From Phycisphaerae bacterium (GTDB lineage: Bacteria > Planctomycetota > Phycisphaerae > SM23-33), in assembly GCA_016782885.1 (NCBI GenBank), contig JADHXQ010000001.1, positions 1 through 64,000 on the forward strand: a stretch of DNA of 64,000 bases, given 5' to 3'. Shown here one piece after another: positions 61,610 through 64,000 of this stretch (positions are counted from its first letter, which is position 1; each line of letters starts with the position of its first letter). Both the position numbers and the translations under genes were made by a program. A model generated the notes under the pieces. That model had not been told where the DNA came from. It searched no databases and saw only the letters and a list, made by a program, of their open reading frames with translations.

Positions 61610-61632
61610 TCTCCAACCGGCTCAACAAACTG

Positions 61633-61676
61633 AAAAGCCTCACCGGACACAATACCCGGTGAGGCTTTTCTTGTTT
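61633..61676. terminator. Bidirectional terminator between pckG and the glycosidase
   Basis: AAAAGCCTCACCGG (61633-61646), a 9-base loop and CCGGTGAGGCTTTT (61656-61669), then CTTGTTT. A 14-bp perfect stem with A and T flanks on the two sides, serving both convergent genes. Confidence 0.85.
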
Positions 61677-61688
61677 GTTCTGCTCGCG

Positions 61689-64000
61689 TTATTCATACTT
61701 CAGCACCCATTTGACGTCCACATTAGCGGCCGCGGAGAGTATCAAGCAACTGAGGCCTTCAACCGGGTGAGGTTTTAGCTGCGCCTTACCGCCTTTTGCT
61801 TCCGCCGAGATCGCCTTGGCTGCATTGTTGGCGACAACGATCTTAAAAGGTTCGCCTCCGATGACGTGAGCGGCGCCGCTCAACGTTTTGGCTTGGGCGT
61901 CCCAGCGGACATCTGACAAATCGACCCAACCCTGAAGGACATGCCTGTCGGTGCTGATTACCTGGGGATGAGCTTGAACCTTACGCAACGAGATCATGGC
62001 GCAGCAGTTGGGATTCAATTCCCGCTCGATGCGCGCCGTTCCGGGTAGTTTACCCAGGTATTTGTCAGTCCAAAATTCATAAGCGTGATAGTGGGCGGAC
62101 GCATCCAGGCCGATGGCGTTGCCCACGCGATCGCCACTGATGTTTGTGGATACAACGGCTTTTTCTTTTCCCGTGTTGTACAGGGCGATCTGGCGCCAGT
62201 CGGGCGTCAGTTCCAGGTCATAGACCTGCGGGTCGAGTACGCCTGTGAAAGCATCGAGCGGGCGAGCCGTCCTGGGCTGGGGATAGTGCGGGTAAGTGCG
62301 AGAAACATCGTGGGTGATTTCCGGCGTGAACAGCGAGAAAGAAGTCGACAGATCGAGTCGGCCGCTGGTAAGAAAGACCATCGTGAGCAGGGACTTCCGG
62401 ATTTCCGGTGAAACATTGTGAACGGCCTTTGTGTCCGGGTAGTAGTTGAACACTGTTCGATTCTTGTACCATCGAAGCCCGCTGATGGAGATCATCCCCG
62501 GGGCGTATTTGTTGGAATCGCGCCAAGTTCGCTGGGTGTCTACAAGTCCGGCGGTTACATCCAGGCAGGGGCGCGAGGATTCGCCCATGTTTCGCTCATC
62601 GATGAGACCGTCTTTTCCCATCGCCTCGCGCAGCAGTTTGAAAGCCCGGCGGTATGCGCCGTTGGTGGTGGAGTAACGGTCATCAAAACCTCCCTCGCAT
62701 CGCCACGCCGTGGCGGGGTAATCGGCCTTCACCCCGCGAATACCGTCTTGGCGCAGCTTGCTCCAGACCTTTACAAAGTGTTTTGAGAACTCCTTGTCGG
62801 TGTAGTCGTACGTCACGTATGGCTGGTGGTGCGGATGCTTGTGCCTCCACTTCTTGTTGGGGGTCCGCTTGTCAACTTCGGAGCCATCATTGAAGAGCAT
62901 GTACTGCGGATATTTCCGGACGAAATCATCAGACGGCATGCCAAGCTGCATGTAGATGTAGGGAACTCCGCTTGCGGCGTTCATCGCCCGGCTCCACTTG
63001 GCGATGGAGTCGTAGGGCGCCACCAGGTGCTTGAACTTGCGCATGTGGGCGTCGTCCCACCAGCCTTGTTCCGTGTCGAGGTGGTATTTGTCCGGTTCCA
63101 GGCGGAGCGATACTTTCGTGTATTTTGTCAATCCGCACTTGTTGGCATGCTTGAGTTCTCCAATCAGTTTTGTCGAATTGTTGACCCCGGGCAATTTGCT
63201 GAGCACGCCGGTGCTCCATCCGCAGAGCACGGGAAAATCGTAGACGTTGGGGCGCGCCTTGTTTGCAGTCCGCACCGCCAGGCCATAGCGTTCCAATGCT
63301 TCGAACGGCTCGCGGGTATGAACATCCAGATAAAAGGTGTCGGCGGCGATATAGGTCTGGTCCTCATCGACCAGCTTTCCGACAGGGTCATCGGCGTAAA
63401 AAGTCGGCGATCCATCCCGCAGGACCGCGAACTTGCCAAACTCGTCATTGGCCAATCCGCCCCAAACCGCCGTGCGGCGTTTACCGTCAACCACTCCTGT
63501 CAGCATCAGGCTGTTTGCGCTGCGACGCGTTAAACCGGCGGCGACGAGTGTCTTTTCCGCACCGGCCGAACCGTTCAGCGTCATCGGTTGTTTCATCTCC
63601 TTACCGCCAAAGAACACCCCGCCGCCAAGCGGCGTGCTTTCCCGCAGTCTAAAGCTGAGATAATTCGGCATCTTAACGCCAAAACCGCATACCAGGGCGG
63701 GATGATTCGCATAGAGGCAATAGGAATACAGTAAATGGGCATACTGGCGATTGGGCCGGCCTCGGTAGCCCAACTCGTTGAAGTCCGCAACTTCCAGTGT
63801 GACGCGTTTTCCAACTCCAAGCCCATCGCGTACATCATCGGCATACATCTTCACGACAGCGCCGCGTTTTCCTCGCGCCAAACCAAAACGCGCATCCGAC
63901 AGCAAGGCCTCGTTGCTCGATGCATCGTGGATGGAGAATCCACCTTGTTTATCAAACACGACGGAGATGATCCCGTTGCTTAATCGCCCATCCGCGTACG
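61689..64000 (-). CDS. Glycoside hydrolase, alpha-galactosidase-like (GH36/GH31-type), 5' end cut by window
   Basis: At least 769 residues; the frame continues to the right edge, where residues such as YADGRLSNGIISVV are still coding, so the N-terminus is missing. An N-terminal beta-sandwich (to about residue 260) leads into a TIM barrel with LDTEQGWWDDAHMRKF, DGIRGVKADYPATAW (a K-x-D, likely nucleophile Asp) and IDERNMGESSRPCLD (possible acid/base region). A C-terminal beta domain follows. The K-A-D-Y and barrel order fit clan GH-D (GH36/GH27) or GH31. The specific sugar bond cannot be assigned. It is convergent with pckG. Confidence 0.6.
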   Translation of the reverse strand, partial: YADGRLSNGIISVVFDKQGGFSIHDASSNEALLSDARFGLARGKRGAVVKMYADDVRDGLGVGKRVTLEVADFNELGYRGRPNRQYAHLLYSYCLYANHPALVCGFGVKMPNYLSFRLRESTPLGGGVFFGGKEMKQPMTLNGSAGAEKTLVAAGLTRRSANSLMLTGVVDGKRRTAVWGGLANDEFGKFAVLRDGSPTFYADDPVGKLVDEDQTYIAADTFYLDVHTREPFEALERYGLAVRTANKARPNVYDFPVLCGWSTGVLSKLPGVNNSTKLIGELKHANKCGLTKYTKVSLRLEPDKYHLDTEQGWWDDAHMRKFKHLVAPYDSIAKWSRAMNAASGVPYIYMQLGMPSDDFVRKYPQYMLFNDGSEVDKRTPNKKWRHKHPHHQPYVTYDYTDKEFSKHFVKVWSKLRQDGIRGVKADYPATAWRCEGGFDDRYSTTNGAYRRAFKLLREAMGKDGLIDERNMGESSRPCLDVTAGLVDTQRTWRDSNKYAPGMISISGLRWYKNRTVFNYYPDTKAVHNVSPEIRKSLLTMVFLTSGRLDLSTSFSLFTPEITHDVSRTYPHYPQPRTARPLDAFTGVLDPQVYDLELTPDWRQIALYNTGKEKAVVSTNISGDRVGNAIGLDASAHYHAYEFWTDKYLGKLPGTARIERELNPNCCAMISLRKVQAHPQVISTDRHVLQGWVDLSDVRWDAQAKTLSGAAHVIGGEPFKIVVANNAAKAISAEAKGGKAQLKPHPVEGLSCLILSAAANVDVKWVLKYE

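Noticed and set aside
1..64000. CRISPR arrays, rRNA genes, IS elements and phage genes
   Set aside because: No regular direct-repeat/spacer pattern, no rRNA sequence and no transposase or phage structural motif was seen. The repeats found are isolated pairs or palindromes.

Overview
The window looks like chromosomal DNA from an anaerobic member of the Planctomycetota, probably close to Phycisphaerae. The organism is inferred from gene content, not from a marker gene. The evidence is four Tat-exported or secreted formylglycine sulfatases, a planctomycete-style leucine-rich-repeat protein, Tat-exported Gfo/Idh/MocA and aldo-keto reductase proteins, a DUF4175-like giant membrane protein, and many secreted polysaccharide-acting proteins in GC-rich DNA. 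An aldehyde:ferredoxin oxidoreductase, a glycyl-radical-enzyme activase, a probable Re-citrate synthase and GTP-dependent PEP carboxykinase point to anaerobic, ferredoxin-linked metabolism.

Layout. (1) 1-12.6 kb is a deoxysugar (L-fucose/L-rhamnose) locus: aldehyde ferredoxin oxidoreductase plus a double class II aldolase on one side, and an FGGY kinase (RhaB-like), L-fucose isomerase and a sialidase-like protein on the other. The two halves share a nearly identical promoter block. They are separated (4.6-7.3 kb) by AT-richer DNA carrying a VapBC module, a DUF4258/YgiT-zinc-finger module and an HTH/GIY-YIG gene, with at least two integron attC sites. One complete vapBC cassette can be delimited to the base. 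(2) 12.7-15.3 kb holds long-form phosphate acetyltransferase and a small unknown gene, then tRNA-Asp. (3) 16-22.6 kb holds two sulfatases, a CAT-anticodon tRNA, an LRR protein and an orphan glycyl-radical activase. (4) 22.8-26 kb holds 6-phosphogluconate dehydrogenase, a mannonate-oxidoreductase-type SDR and a HAD phosphatase, apparently one operon.

(5) 26.3-33.4 kb is a same-strand run of exported proteins: two paralogous esterases, an NHL-type lipoprotein, a transglutaminase-like/CBM-like protein and a beta-helix/discoidin protein, followed by a convergent sulfatase. (6) 35.3-46.7 kb mixes a divergent chorismate synthase, GmhB, a ceramidase-like protein, an oxidoreductase, a DUF2271 protein, an aldo-keto reductase, a fourth sulfatase, a MATE exporter and a GH32 enzyme. 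(7) 46.7-61.7 kb is mainly housekeeping: ileS behind a strong promoter and a 260-nt structured leader, purN, a receiver protein, probable Re-citrate synthase, a DUF4175-like protein, two cysteine-cluster proteins, coaD, nadD and pckG. (8) The right edge holds a truncated GH36/GH31-like glycosidase.

The most interesting signals are the integron cassette cluster inside a co-regulated deoxysugar locus, the structured RNA before ileS, and a chorismate synthase homologue with altered active-site motifs.
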